A stretch of 64,000 bases of DNA from Candidatus Mediterraneibacter merdipullorum (lineage in GTDB: Bacteria > Bacillota > Clostridia > Lachnospirales > Lachnospiraceae): assembly GCA_019117125.1 (NCBI GenBank), contig DXAL01000051.1, positions 1 through 64,000 of the forward strand, given 5' to 3'. Below are positions 16,161 to 26,182 of the stretch, in pieces. A model generated the notes under the pieces. That model saw only the letters and a program-made list of their open reading frames with translations, made no database searches and was not told where the DNA came from. The position numbers were made by a program, and so were the translations under genes. Within the stretch, counting starts at the first letter, position 1. Each line of letters begins with the position of its first letter.

Positions 16161-17192
16161 ATGAGTTTTACATTTATCAAACAGCTTCCGTCGCCGGACC
16201 AGGTGAAGATGCAGGAGCCCATGACAGAGGAGATGAAGAAGGCAAAGCAGGTACGCGACAGACTGATACAGGATGTCATCGCCGGAAAATCCGACCGTTT
16301 CCTCGTCATCGTCGGACCCTGTTCGGCAGATAACGAGGACGCTGTATGCGAGTATACAACGCGCCTGGCAAAAGTCCAGGAAAAGGTGGCGGACCGGCTG
16401 GTGCTCGTGCCGCGCATCTATACGAACAAGCCCCGCACAACGGGCGAGGGATACAAGGGCATGCTCCATCAGCCAGACCCGGAGGCAAAACCGGATATCC
16501 TTGCCGGCATCCTTGCCATCCGCCACATGCACATGCGGTCCATCGCGGAGACCGGGCTGACATCAGCCGACGAGATGCTCTATCCGGATAACTGGCATTA
16601 TCTTTCGGATATCCTTTCCTACGTGGCAATCGGCGCCCGCTCGGTGGAGAATCAGGAGCACCGCCTGATGATAAGCGGGCTGGACATTCCGGCAGGCATG
16701 AAGAATCCGACCAGCGGGGACTTCTCCGTCATGCTGAATTCCGTTGTGGCAGCGCAGGGCGGGCATGACTTTATCTCGCGAGGCTGGGAGGTCCGCACAA
16801 AGGGAAATCCGCTGACCCATACCATCTTACGGGGTGCGGTGAACAAGCACGGCAACACGATACCAAACTACCACTATGAGGACATCCAGCTCCTCCTGGA
16901 GATGTATGAGGAGCGGAATCTTGAGAATCCGGCAGTGCTCATCGATGCAAATCATTCCAATTCAGGGAAGAAATACAAAGAGCAGATACGCATCGTGAAG
17001 GAAGTGCTCCACAGCCGCAGGGTGTCAGACGATATCCACAGACTGGTAAAAGGCGTCATGATAGAGAGCTATCTGGTCGAGGGGAGCCAGCCAATCGGAC
17101 CGGACCACGTATACGGCAAGTCCATCACAGACCCGTGCCTCGGCTGGGAAGATACGGAACGGCTTCTGTATACCATCGCGGAACAGTGCTGA
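16161..17192 (+). CDS. aroF: 3-deoxy-7-phosphoheptulonate (DAHP) synthase, class I
   Basis: 343 aa, the class I (AroF/G/H) length. It joins phosphoenolpyruvate and erythrose 4-phosphate in the first step of aromatic amino acid synthesis. Active-site motifs are intact: VGPCSADN, PRTTGEGYKG, KNPTSGDF, LRGAVNKHG and the metal/substrate His-Asp region IDANHSNSGK, then MIESYLVEGSQ. The ATG at 16161 follows CCGGAGGAATC. Which aromatic acid inhibits it cannot be read directly, so the symbol is by family. It is followed by a terminator. Confidence 0.93.
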   Translation: MSFTFIKQLPSPDQVKMQEPMTEEMKKAKQVRDRLIQDVIAGKSDRFLVIVGPCSADNEDAVCEYTTRLAKVQEKVADRLVLVPRIYTNKPRTTGEGYKGMLHQPDPEAKPDILAGILAIRHMHMRSIAETGLTSADEMLYPDNWHYLSDILSYVAIGARSVENQEHRLMISGLDIPAGMKNPTSGDFSVMLNSVVAAQGGHDFISRGWEVRTKGNPLTHTILRGAVNKHGNTIPNYHYEDIQLLLEMYEERNLENPAVLIDANHSNSGKKYKEQIRIVKEVLHSRRVSDDIHRLVKGVMIESYLVEGSQPIGPDHVYGKSITDPCLGWEDTERLLYTIAEQC

Positions 17193-17210
17193 CCATGAAA
17201 TCAGGATAAT

Positions 17211-17250
17211 AACAGACAGGCAGCCCGGAAATAAGGGCTGTCTGTTTTTT
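17211..17250 (+). terminator. Terminator after the DAHP synthase gene
   Basis: AACAGA...CAGCCC (17211-17226) pairs with GGGCTG...TCTGTT (17235-17246), followed by TTTTTT. Confidence 0.85.
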
Positions 17251-17258
17251 GCATGGAA

Positions 17259-17293
17259 GAACACTTGTTCGATTTCCGATTTTGTGATATGAT
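17259..17293 (+). promoter_or_regulatory. LexA (SOS) box and promoter of the Y-family polymerase operon
   Basis: GAAC-ACTT-GTTC followed by G (17259-17271) matches the Gram-positive LexA box CGAAC-N4-GTTCG. TTGTTC (17265-17270) serves as -35 inside the box and TATGAT (17288-17293) as -10 with a 17-base spacer. LexA would block the -35. Confidence 0.8.
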
Positions 17294-17370
17294 GAGGAAG
17301 GAAGGGGAATACTGAAAGAAACGGAAGAAGCAGAAGGAGCAGATACTGCCGGGACAGGGAGAGGATGAAC

Positions 17371-18894
17371 ATGGCGGACAGGACTTATATCGCGATAGAC
17401 TTAAAATCTTTTTACGCCTCGGTGGAGTGTGTGGAACGGGGACTGGACCCGATGACGACTCATCTGGTAGTGGCGGACAAAAGCCGCACGGAGAAGACCA
17501 TCTGCCTTGCCGTGAGCCCGTCGCTGAAGGCATATGGGATACCGGGGAGGGCGCGGCTTTTTGAGGTGGTGCAGAGAGTAGGGGAAGTCAACGCGCTGCG
17601 GCAGCAGGCTGCGCCGGGGCGGAGGCTTTCCGGTTCTTCCTGCCAGGCGCCGGAGCTGGAGAAGGACCCCTCGCTTGCTGCGGATTATATCGTCGCGCCG
17701 CCTCAGATGGCACGCTATATGGAAGTCAGCAGCAGGATATATGATGTATATCTGAACTATGTTGCGCCGGAGGATATCCATGTCTATTCCATCGACGAAG
17801 TGTTCATGGACGTCACAGCCTATCTCGGGACATATCGGATGAGCGCCCGCGCCCTGGCGGTGCAGATGATAGAAGAGGTGCTCCGGACGACGGGCATCAC
17901 GGCGACGGCGGGCATCGGGACGAACCTGTATCTCTGCAAGGTCGCCATGGACATTGTGGCGAAGCGCATCCCGCCGGACAGACACGGCGTGCGCATTGCA
18001 AATCTTACCGAGATGTCCTACCGGTGTCTGCTCTGGGACCACCGTCCGCTCACGGATTTCTGGAGAGTGGGGAGAGGTTATGCAAAGAAGCTGGAGGAGC
18101 ATGGGCTTTACACGATGGGAGATATCGCGCGCTGTTCTCTTGGCAGACCGGATGAATATTATAATGAGGGACTTTTGTATGACCTGTTCGGGGTGAATGC
18201 GGAGCTGCTCATCGACCATGCGTGGGGATGGGAGCCCTGCACCATCGCTGATGTCAGGGCGTACAGACCCAGGAGCAGCAGTGTGGGCTCGGGACAGGTA
18301 TTAAAGCAGCCCTATCCTTATGAAAAGGCGAGGCTTGCGGTGCGGGAAATGGCGGATATGCTTGCGCTGGACCTGGTGGAGAAAGGACTTGTGACAGACC
18401 AGATTGTCCTGACGGTGGGGTACGACATCGACAATCTGAAAGACCCGGTCCTGAAAAAAGCGTACCGCGGCGAAGTAAAGACGGACCACTACGGGAGGAA
18501 GGTGCCGAAACATGCACACGGCACGGCGAACCTGGGCTGCCGCACATCCTCCTCAAGGGAAATCATGCAGGCGGTCACCAAACTGTATGAGCGTATCGTA
18601 AATGAAAAGCTGCTCGTGCGCAGGCTCACACTGTCCGCAGAGCATGTCCTGCCGGAGGAAGAAGCGGAGGCAGAGGTCCGGTATGAGCAGATGGACCTGT
18701 TTACCGACTACGCCGCCCTCCGAAAAAAGCAGGAGCAGGAGAGACAGGTGCGCACGCGGGAGAAGGAGATGCAGAAGGCGGTGCTGCAGATAAAGAAAAA
18801 ATTCGGGAAAAATGCGGTCCTGAAGGGGATGAACCTGGAGGAAGGGGCGACGGCGGTGGAGCGGAACGGTCAGATTGGAGGGCACAGGGCGTGA
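17371..18894 (+). CDS. Y-family DNA polymerase (UvrX/UmuC-like)
   Basis: 507 aa. Palm and finger motifs are IDLKSFYASVE (residues 8-18, first catalytic Asp) and YSIDEVFMDV (Asp-Glu pair), then TATAGIGTNLYLCKVAMDIVAKR and a thumb/little-finger region. It performs translesion synthesis. The long C-terminal tail is Glu/Arg-rich. The start at 17371 has GGGAGAGG at proper spacing; an ATG at 17365 is too close. The LexA box upstream supports damage induction. The end overlaps the YolD-like gene (GTGA), as in UvrX/YolD pairs of Firmicutes. Confidence 0.93.
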   Translation: MADRTYIAIDLKSFYASVECVERGLDPMTTHLVVADKSRTEKTICLAVSPSLKAYGIPGRARLFEVVQRVGEVNALRQQAAPGRRLSGSSCQAPELEKDPSLAADYIVAPPQMARYMEVSSRIYDVYLNYVAPEDIHVYSIDEVFMDVTAYLGTYRMSARALAVQMIEEVLRTTGITATAGIGTNLYLCKVAMDIVAKRIPPDRHGVRIANLTEMSYRCLLWDHRPLTDFWRVGRGYAKKLEEHGLYTMGDIARCSLGRPDEYYNEGLLYDLFGVNAELLIDHAWGWEPCTIADVRAYRPRSSSVGSGQVLKQPYPYEKARLAVREMADMLALDLVEKGLVTDQIVLTVGYDIDNLKDPVLKKAYRGEVKTDHYGRKVPKHAHGTANLGCRTSSSREIMQAVTKLYERIVNEKLLVRRLTLSAEHVLPEEEAEAEVRYEQMDLFTDYAALRKKQEQERQVRTREKEMQKAVLQIKKKFGKNAVLKGMNLEEGATAVERNGQIGGHRA

Positions 18895-19316
18895 GGGCAG
18901 AGGAAGAGAAAAAGGGAAGGTATGAGGATATCCTGTCCCTTCCCCATCATATTTCAGAGGTCCACGCACAGATGCCGGTCTCTGCGAGGGCAGCCCAGTT
19001 CGCCCCGTTCGCGGCGCTGACCGGATTCGGGGATGCGATACAGGAGACGGCGCGGCTGACGGAATCCGCGCCGGAGCTTCCGGAAGACCGGCTCGCGGAG
19101 CTGGATGAGAAGATGCGCCTGCTCTGCGCCCTGCCGCCGGATAAGCGGGAAGTGACCGTCACGTATTTTGTGCCTGACAAGAGAAAAGAAGGGGGCGCGT
19201 ACCGCACGGCGTCCGGGCGACTGGAACGGGTGGATGCCGAAGGAGGGAGGCTCATCCTGGAGGGCAGTGTGTGCATCCGGACGGAGCAGATTACGGATAT
19301 TGAAAAAAGTACTTGA
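18891..19316 (+). CDS. YolD-like protein, partner of the Y-family polymerase
   Basis: 141 aa with a GTG start overlapping the polymerase stop, GGAGGG upstream. The segment HISEVHAQMPVSARAAQFAPFAALTGF is typical of the short proteins encoded after Y-family polymerases in clostridia; the C-terminal half is a YolD-like beta domain (VTVTYFVPDKRKEGGAYRT ... LEGSVCIRTEQITDI). Presumed to modulate the polymerase; the exact role is not established. Confidence 0.78.
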   Translation: MRAEEEKKGRYEDILSLPHHISEVHAQMPVSARAAQFAPFAALTGFGDAIQETARLTESAPELPEDRLAELDEKMRLLCALPPDKREVTVTYFVPDKRKEGGAYRTASGRLERVDAEGGRLILEGSVCIRTEQITDIEKST

Positions 19317-19367
19317 TATTCATTCTCATTTTGTGTATGATAACACTATAAGTTAGCTGTGACTAAC
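19313..19367 (+). promoter_or_regulatory. DUF2325 gene promoter with Fur-like box and DtxR-type operator
   Basis: TTGATA (19313-19318), a 17-base spacer and TATGAT (19336-19341) form a good promoter. TGATATTCATTCTCA (19314-19328) matches a Fur box (TGATAATNATTATCA) at 12 of 14 defined bases. Just downstream is a perfect dyad GTTAG-CTGTGA-CTAAC (19352-19367), the motif seen at feoA and feoB. Dual iron control is inferred. Confidence 0.65.
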
Positions 19368-19415
19368 ATATAAAGCATGTACAGAGAAAGGCAGTTTGTT
19401 TTCAGGAGGTTTCAT

Positions 19416-19697
19416 ATGAGTGTTGTCATCATAGGCGGTCATGACAGGATGGTATGTCAGTATAAGAATGTGTGCAGGCGGTTCCACTGCAAGGCGAAGG
19501 TGTTTACCCAGATGTCCGCATCGCTCGCCAAACAGATTGGGAGTCCGGACCTGATCGTGCTCTTTACCAACACCGTTTCCCACAAGATGGTGAAATGCGC
19601 GGTGGAAGAAGCGGGAAGATGCAATGCGTGTGTGGTGAGATGCCATACGAGCAGCAAGAATGCGCTGGAGGAAATCCTGTGCAATGCATGCGCGTAG
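19416..19697 (+). CDS. DUF2325 domain protein
   Basis: 93 aa, close to the usual DUF2325 size. The start MSVVIIGGHDRM and later VLFTNTVSHKMVKCAVEEA and VVRCHTSSKNALEEIL are family hallmarks. Eight cysteines (CQYKNVC, FHCK, VKCA, CNACVVRC, LCNAC) suggest metal or redox sensing. The ATG at 19416 follows CAGGAGG. The promoter carries both a Fur-like box and the feo-type operator, so the gene is probably iron-responsive. Function of the family is unknown. Confidence 0.85.
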   Translation: MSVVIIGGHDRMVCQYKNVCRRFHCKAKVFTQMSASLAKQIGSPDLIVLFTNTVSHKMVKCAVEEAGRCNACVVRCHTSSKNALEEILCNACA

Positions 19698-19703
19698 CGC
19701 AAA

Positions 19704-19738
19704 AAGAGCAGGTCATGTTTTTCGCATGCCCTGCTCTT
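19704..19738. terminator. Bidirectional terminator between DUF2325 and S1-domain genes
   Basis: AAGAGCAGG (19704-19712) pairs with CCTGCTCTT (19730-19738), with CATG/CATG inner pairing around a T-rich loop, between two convergent genes. Confidence 0.75.
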
Positions 19739-19760
19739 GCCTTAACTTTTCTCTATTCTC

Positions 19761-20465
19761 TTACAGTTTCAGGTTCTTGAAGAGGTCCCCGAGGCTTGTT
19801 CCGATATCTTCCGCCTTCGGAAGTACGACTTTTTCCACCGGCTCTTCCTTCGGCTCTTCCAGCGCCTTCATACTCAGGCTGACTTTGCCGTCCTTGATGC
19901 CGATGACTTTCACCCGGACTTCATCGCCCACTTTCAGCACATCCGCCGGAAGCTTCACACGCTTCTGGGAAATCTGGGATACGTGGACCAGACCAGAGAG
20001 ACCGTTCTCCAGTTTGACGAATGCGCCGTAATTCTGCAGTGTCTCGACTTTACCGGTCAGGACTGTGCCGACTTTCAGGTTCGCAATCTGCTCTTCCCGC
20101 GCTTTCTTTTCCTTTTCTTTCAGGATTTCCCGTGCGGAGAGGACGAGGCGGTTATTCGCCTGGTCCGCTTCGATGACCTGCACTTCGATGTCCTTGAGCA
20201 GGTAGGTCTCAAGGTCTTCGATGTAGGACAGGGAGAGCTTGGAAGCGGGCACAAAGCCTCTCAGCCCCTCGACCATGGCAATGACTCCGCCGTTTACGAT
20301 TCCCTCTACTTTGACAGGAAGGACGGTCTTCTGTTCCATATATTCAGCAACCCTGTTCCATGGATTGGCGTCGTCGATGTGGTCTTCATAATCCGCCATC
20401 GTCTCGACCGGCTCTGTCCGGGCAGTTTCATTTTCCTGTAATTCTTCTCTCATTTCTTCGCTCAT
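19761..20465 (-). CDS. S1 RNA-binding domain protein (RpsA-like)
   Basis: 234 aa. Two S1 domains: an N-terminal one (about residues 40-110, VKVEGIVNGGVIAMVEGLRGFVPASKLS) and a C-terminal one (about 130-200, GTVLTGKVETLQNYGAFVKLENGLSGLVHVSQIS). The architecture is that of the short clostridial proteins annotated as S1-like, which bind RNA in translation or decay. It is much shorter than E. coli S1 (six domains). The ATG at 20465 (MSEEMREEL) follows GAGGTG. Single-gene unit; a TATAAT lies near 20578-20573 on the minus strand. Confidence 0.9.
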   Translation of the reverse strand: MSEEMREELQENETARTEPVETMADYEDHIDDANPWNRVAEYMEQKTVLPVKVEGIVNGGVIAMVEGLRGFVPASKLSLSYIEDLETYLLKDIEVQVIEADQANNRLVLSAREILKEKEKKAREEQIANLKVGTVLTGKVETLQNYGAFVKLENGLSGLVHVSQISQKRVKLPADVLKVGDEVRVKVIGIKDGKVSLSMKALEEPKEEPVEKVVLPKAEDIGTSLGDLFKNLKL

Positions 20466-20679
20466 TGTACAGCACCTCAACTTACTTTTTTTCGATACAG
20501 CCGGCGCCGCCTGCGGACCCTGTCAGGACAGGATGCAGGACAGCCGGACCGGACTGCGCCTCAATGCAGATATTATAGCATAAACCCCATGAAAAAAACA
20601 ACTCCGGCTTGACTATCCGGGGAAAAAATGGCACTCTTTAGTATAGGGAGACAAAAGGGACAGAACAGGGAGAGGTATT

Positions 20680-22329
20680 ATGAGCAAAGAAAAAATCAGA
20701 AAAGTATATGTCGTAGGACACAAGAATCCGGATACGGATTCCGTCTGTTCCGCGATTGCCTACGCGGCTCTGAAGACCAAGCTGACGAACATGCCGTATG
20801 AGGCGCGGAGGGCAGGACAGCTCAATGAGGAGACGCAGTACGTCCTGGAACGTTTCGGCGTGAAGCCGCCCAGGCTGCTGTCCGACTTAAGAGAGCAGAT
20901 AAAGGACCTGGAATTAAAAGAGGTGGACGGCATCAAGAGCAGTGTGTCGATACGCACGGCATGGGAAAAGATGCAGGAGTCCAATATACATACCCTTCCG
21001 GTGACGAGAAACGGGAAGCTGGAGGGCGTCATCACCATCGGCGATATCGCCAAGACCTACATGGAAATCTATGACAGCACCATCCTTTCCAAGGCGAGGA
21101 CGCAGTACCGCAATATCGCCCGCGCAGTGGACGGGGAAGTGCTCACGGGAAACGAGCACAGCTATCTGCTGAAAGGGAAGGTAGTGATTGCGGCGTCCAG
21201 CCGTATCCTGATGTCCGATTTTATCAGCCGCGACGACCTGGTCATCATGGGAGACCGGAAAGACGCCCAGACGTGCGCGCTGGAAATGAACGCAAGCTGC
21301 ATGGTCGTCTGCCAGAACGCGGCGGTATCGGACGAAGTCATCAAAAAGGCGCAGGAGAGGCAGATTGTCATCATTCGGACGCCCCATGATACATTTACGG
21401 CGGCACAGCATATCAACCAGAGCATCCCGGTCAAGTATTTCATGACCCGGGAGAATCTCGTTACATTTAAGATGCAGGATTATGTGGACGATGTAAAGGA
21501 AGTGATGGCGCAGAAGCGGTTCCGCGACTTCCCGGTGGTGGACAATAAGGGCAGGTTCCTCGGGCTGACCTCCAGGCGTCGTCTCTTAAATGTCCGGAAA
21601 AAACAGGTGATTCTGGTGGACCACAATGAAAAGAGCCAGGCAGTGGACGGCGTGGAAGAGGCGGATGTGCTGGAAATTATCGACCATCACAGGCTGGGCA
21701 GCATCGAGACGATGGCTCCTGTGTTCTTCCGCAACCAGCCGGTGGGCTGCACGGCGACCATTGTATACCAGATGTACCAGGAGGCGGATATCATCGTAGA
21801 CCCCGTGACAGCGGGACTCCTCTGTTCGGCTATCATTTCCGATACGCTGATGTTCCGCTCCCCGACCTGTACGCCGCTGGATGAAAATTCCGCAAGGAAG
21901 CTGGCAGAGCTGGCAGGCGTGGACGTGGAGACTCTGGCGCAGGAGATGTTCAATGCGGGAAGCAACTTAAAAGGGAAGACAGCGGAGGAAATCTGCTTCC
22001 TCGATTTCAAACAGTTCAATGTCAATGACACGGTATTCGGCGTCGGGCAGGTCAACTCCCTGAGCGCGGATGAGCTGAAAGAAATACGCGGCGTGGTACG
22101 GCCTTATCTGGAGCGGGCGAGAAAGAGCCATGGTCTGGACATGATATTCTTTATGCTGACGAATATCCTGACGGAATCTTCCGAACTGCTCTGCTGCGGT
22201 CCGGAGGCGCTGGATATCATCCGGAGCGCCTATGATATACCGGAGGAAGCAGAGACCGTCATGTTAAAAGGCGTGGTCTCCAGAAAGAAACAGCTCGTCC
22301 CCACGCTGGTGGGCGCCCTGCAGCAGTAA
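20680..22329 (+). CDS. ppaC: Manganese-dependent inorganic pyrophosphatase with CBS-DRTGG insert
   Basis: 549 aa. Family II pyrophosphatase of the nucleotide-regulated CBS type. N-terminal DHH half has GHKNPDTDSVCSAI; a regulatory insert holds two CBS domains (about residues 75-130 and 250-305) separated by a DRTGG domain; the catalytic half resumes at VDHNEKSQAVDG with the DHH motif IIDHHRLG and ends in DHHA2 with RKKQLVP. It hydrolyses PPi in the cytoplasm, with AMP/ADP inhibition and ATP activation known for this class. Start 20680 follows GGGAGAGG. A 34-bp tandem duplication includes its stop codon. Confidence 0.94.
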   Translation: MSKEKIRKVYVVGHKNPDTDSVCSAIAYAALKTKLTNMPYEARRAGQLNEETQYVLERFGVKPPRLLSDLREQIKDLELKEVDGIKSSVSIRTAWEKMQESNIHTLPVTRNGKLEGVITIGDIAKTYMEIYDSTILSKARTQYRNIARAVDGEVLTGNEHSYLLKGKVVIAASSRILMSDFISRDDLVIMGDRKDAQTCALEMNASCMVVCQNAAVSDEVIKKAQERQIVIIRTPHDTFTAAQHINQSIPVKYFMTRENLVTFKMQDYVDDVKEVMAQKRFRDFPVVDNKGRFLGLTSRRRLLNVRKKQVILVDHNEKSQAVDGVEEADVLEIIDHHRLGSIETMAPVFFRNQPVGCTATIVYQMYQEADIIVDPVTAGLLCSAIISDTLMFRSPTCTPLDENSARKLAELAGVDVETLAQEMFNAGSNLKGKTAEEICFLDFKQFNVNDTVFGVGQVNSLSADELKEIRGVVRPYLERARKSHGLDMIFFMLTNILTESSELLCCGPEALDIIRSAYDIPEEAETVMLKGVVSRKKQLVPTLVGALQQ

Positions 22330-22392
22330 CAGATATCGCCGGCAGACGCCGTGCAGCAGTAAAAAGTATCGCTGGCAGGCGCCGTGCGGAAA
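22319..22392 (+). repeat. 34-bp imperfect tandem duplication at the ppaC stop codon
   Basis: GCAGCAGTAA recurs at 22319 and 22353, followed in both by a near-identical stretch (TATCGCYGGCAGRCGCCGTGC). The duplicated unit includes the ppaC stop. Confidence 0.75.
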
Positions 22393-22414
22393 ATCACATA
22401 CAGGAGAAGCAAGA

Positions 22415-23008
22415 ATGGCAAAACAGATATGGAAACCGGGAAACATGCTCTACCCGCTGCCTGCCGTCATGGTGAGCACGGCGGACCGGGAGGGGCACGC
22501 CAATATCCTGACCGTGGCATGGACGGGAACGGTGTGCACGAATCCGCCGATGGTCTATATATCGGTCCGGCCGGAGCGGTATTCCTATCAGATGATAAAG
22601 GACAGCGGCGAGTTCGTGATAAACCTGACGACGAAGAAACTGACCCGCGCGGCGGACTACTGCGGCGTGCGTTCCGGCAGGAACGAGGACAAATGGAAAG
22701 CCTGCGCCCTCACACCGGAGAAAGCCTCAGCGCTGGACTATGCGCCGATTATCCGTGAGTCGCCGGTGAATATCGAGTGCAGGGTGGAGAGCATCCAAAA
22801 GCTGGGAAGCCATCACATGTTCCTGGCGGAAGTGGCGGCGGTCCAGGTGGATGACGCTTATCTGGATAAGAATGGAAAGTTCGACCTGAACCGGACCGGG
22901 CTGGTCGCCTATTCCCATGGGGAATATCTGGACCTGGGAGACAGGCTCGGCACATTCGGGTACAGCGTCAGGAAGAAGACCGGCAGGCGGAGAAAGGCGG
23001 CAAAATGA
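22415..23008 (+). CDS. Flavin reductase family protein (FMN-binding split barrel)
   Basis: 197 aa. Split-barrel flavin fold: PLPAVMVSTADREGHANILTVAWTGTVCTNPPMVYIS near the start, then GEFVINLTT and the later NIECRVESIQKLGSHHMFLAEV. The family binds FMN and reduces it or acts as a small FMN oxidoreductase; substrate unknown. Start 22415 follows AGGAGAAGCAAG. It overlaps the next gene by 4 bases. Confidence 0.88.
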   Translation: MAKQIWKPGNMLYPLPAVMVSTADREGHANILTVAWTGTVCTNPPMVYISVRPERYSYQMIKDSGEFVINLTTKKLTRAADYCGVRSGRNEDKWKACALTPEKASALDYAPIIRESPVNIECRVESIQKLGSHHMFLAEVAAVQVDDAYLDKNGKFDLNRTGLVAYSHGEYLDLGDRLGTFGYSVRKKTGRRRKAAK

Positions 23009-24033
23009 TGCTCTGTTTTGAAAATGATTATTCGGAAGGCGCCCATGAAGAGGTGTTAAAGCGCCTCATCGAGACGAATATGGAACAGCTCCCGGGATAC
23101 GGAACAGACCGGTACAGCGGGCAGGCGAAAGAGAAGATACGGAAGGCATGCGGCTGCCCGGATGCGGATATCTATTTCCTCACCGGCGGGACCCAGACAA
23201 ATCAGACGGTCATCAGCGCCATGCTGGATTCCAATGAGGGCGTGGCCGCGGCTGAGACCGGGCATATCAGTACGCACGAGGCGGGCGCCATCGAGTGCAC
23301 CGGGCACAAAGTGCTCACCATTCCGCAGAAAGACGGGAAACTTCCGGCAGAGCGCCTGGAAGCTTATCTCAGAACCTTTTATGCGGATGAAAACCACGAA
23401 CACATGGTATTCCCTGGGATGGTCTATATCTCACACCCGACGGAGTACGGCACGCTCTACACGAGGGGCGAGCTGGCGCAGCTCTCGGAGGTCTGCGCCC
23501 GGTACCATATCCCGCTCTATCTGGACGGAGCCCGTCTGAGCTACGGTCTGGCGGCGGACGGGACGGACGTGTCATTAAAAGATGTGGCGGAATACTGCGA
23601 CGTATTCTACATCGGCGGGACGAAAACAGGAGCGCTCTGCGGGGAAGCCGTCGTCTTTCCAAACGGGAATGCGCCCCGCCATTTCGTGACAAAAATCAAG
23701 CAGAGAGGCGCGCTCCTTGCAAAAGGCAGACTGACGGGGGTGCAGTTTGACGCGCTCTTTACAGACGATTTGTATCTCCGGGCGGGCAGAAACGCCATCG
23801 AGACAGCGAAAGCACTGAAGAAGGCATTTCAGGAGAAGGGGTATGAGTTTTATATCGATTCCCCGACCAACCAGATATTTGTGGTCCTGATAGACGAGCA
23901 GGCGGAGAGGCTGAAAGAACATGTGGTGTTCAGCTTCTGGGAGAAACCGGATGATGCGCATACCGTCGTGCGGTTTGCAACGAGCTGGGCGACGAAGATG
24001 GAAGATGTAGAAAGGATGGAGAAATTTCTCTGA
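23005..24033 (+). CDS. ltaE: Low-specificity L-threonine aldolase (PLP)
   Basis: 342 aa. Fold-type I PLP enzyme: FLTGGTQTNQTVISAML, ETGHISTHEAGAIECTGHKV, LYLDGARLSYGLAA and the PLP Lys in YIGGTKTGAL. It splits threonine or allo-threonine to glycine and acetaldehyde, or acts on related beta-hydroxy amino acids. The ATG at 23005 overlaps the flavin reductase stop, so the two are cotranscribed. Confidence 0.9.
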   Translation: MMLCFENDYSEGAHEEVLKRLIETNMEQLPGYGTDRYSGQAKEKIRKACGCPDADIYFLTGGTQTNQTVISAMLDSNEGVAAAETGHISTHEAGAIECTGHKVLTIPQKDGKLPAERLEAYLRTFYADENHEHMVFPGMVYISHPTEYGTLYTRGELAQLSEVCARYHIPLYLDGARLSYGLAADGTDVSLKDVAEYCDVFYIGGTKTGALCGEAVVFPNGNAPRHFVTKIKQRGALLAKGRLTGVQFDALFTDDLYLRAGRNAIETAKALKKAFQEKGYEFYIDSPTNQIFVVLIDEQAERLKEHVVFSFWEKPDDAHTVVRFATSWATKMEDVERMEKFL

Positions 24034-25440
<1,407 letters not shown>

Positions 25441-25450
25441 TGCAGGCTTG

Positions 25451-25490
25451 AAATCCGGGGAAATGTATGATTTATTTCTCCGGATTTTTA
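25451..25490 (+). terminator. Terminator after enolase
   Basis: AAATCCGGGGAAAT (from 25451) pairs with ATTTCTCCGGATTT with one mismatch, followed by a T-rich run. Confidence 0.8.
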
Positions 25491-25522
25491 TTTTAGACCT
25501 TAAACTTTCTTTTTTGAAATTC

Positions 25523-25551
25523 TTGACAGATTTGTTTTAAAAATGAATAAT
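25523..25551 (+). promoter_or_regulatory. marR-like gene promoter
   Basis: TTGACA (25523-25528), 17 bases, AATAAT (25546-25551). Because the -10 overlaps an in-frame ATG at 25543, translation cannot start there and the ATG at 25591 is favoured. Confidence 0.65.
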
Positions 25552-25590
25552 GGAAGAAGAAATACAAGGGAAAAGGGGAACACAGGACAG

Positions 25591-26067
25591 ATGCTGAAAA
25601 AGAGGACAGCAACGAAAGACTACACGTTGTTTGAAATGTCAGATATTATTGAACGCATAGCTGCGGTAGGAGTAACGAGTGTAGCTACAGATTACGGAAC
25701 CGGAGAGAAATACAACCCGGTAGAGGTACATACACTTAGCCACATAGCGGAGCATCCCGGGATATCGGTATCAGAAATTGCCAGAGACTGGGGAAAAACG
25801 AAAGGTGCGGTTTCCCAGATGATTCGGAAACTGAGTCTCCAGGGGCTTGTCTGTAAAAAGAAAATGGATGGGAATGACAAAGTGACCTGCCTTTATGTGA
25901 CGGAGAAAGGGGCAGAATTGGATAAACTGCACAAAATTTATGACACATCAAATTATGAACGATTTTTAAAAGTTCTGGGTGAGAGAGTGACGCAGGAGGA
26001 ACTGATGACAGCATTTAAGGTGATGGAAAACTGGATAGAATTATCATTGGACTGGATTCCGCATTGA
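25591..26067 (+). CDS. MarR-family transcriptional regulator
   Basis: 158 aa. Winged-helix MarR core: VEVHTLSHIAEHPGISVSEIARDWGKTKGAVSQMIRKLSLQGLV, then VTEKGAELDKLHKIYD. The start at 25591 (MLKKRTATKDY) is chosen because the promoter -10 lies over the earlier ATG. It immediately precedes an AT-rich catabolic operon whose promoter carries two TTTAG-N3-CTAAA dyads, and most likely controls it. Codon use is AT-richer than in enolase just upstream, suggesting transfer with the operon. Confidence 0.88.
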   Translation: MLKKRTATKDYTLFEMSDIIERIAAVGVTSVATDYGTGEKYNPVEVHTLSHIAEHPGISVSEIARDWGKTKGAVSQMIRKLSLQGLVCKKKMDGNDKVTCLYVTEKGAELDKLHKIYDTSNYERFLKVLGERVTQEELMTAFKVMENWIELSLDWIPH

Positions 26068-26100
26068 CGGATGATGAAAGAAGGATAATGGATGAAAAGA

Positions 26101-26135
26101 AACTGTTGACTTTGGAATAAAGCAACAGTTTTTTT
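26101..26135 (+). terminator. Terminator after the marR-like gene
   Basis: AACTGTTG (26101-26108) pairs with CAACAGTT (26123-26130), followed by T residues. Confidence 0.8.
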
Positions 26136-26182
26136 GTTAGATATACAAAATTCACAAAACAAAATAAAAAAGTGAAAGTTGA

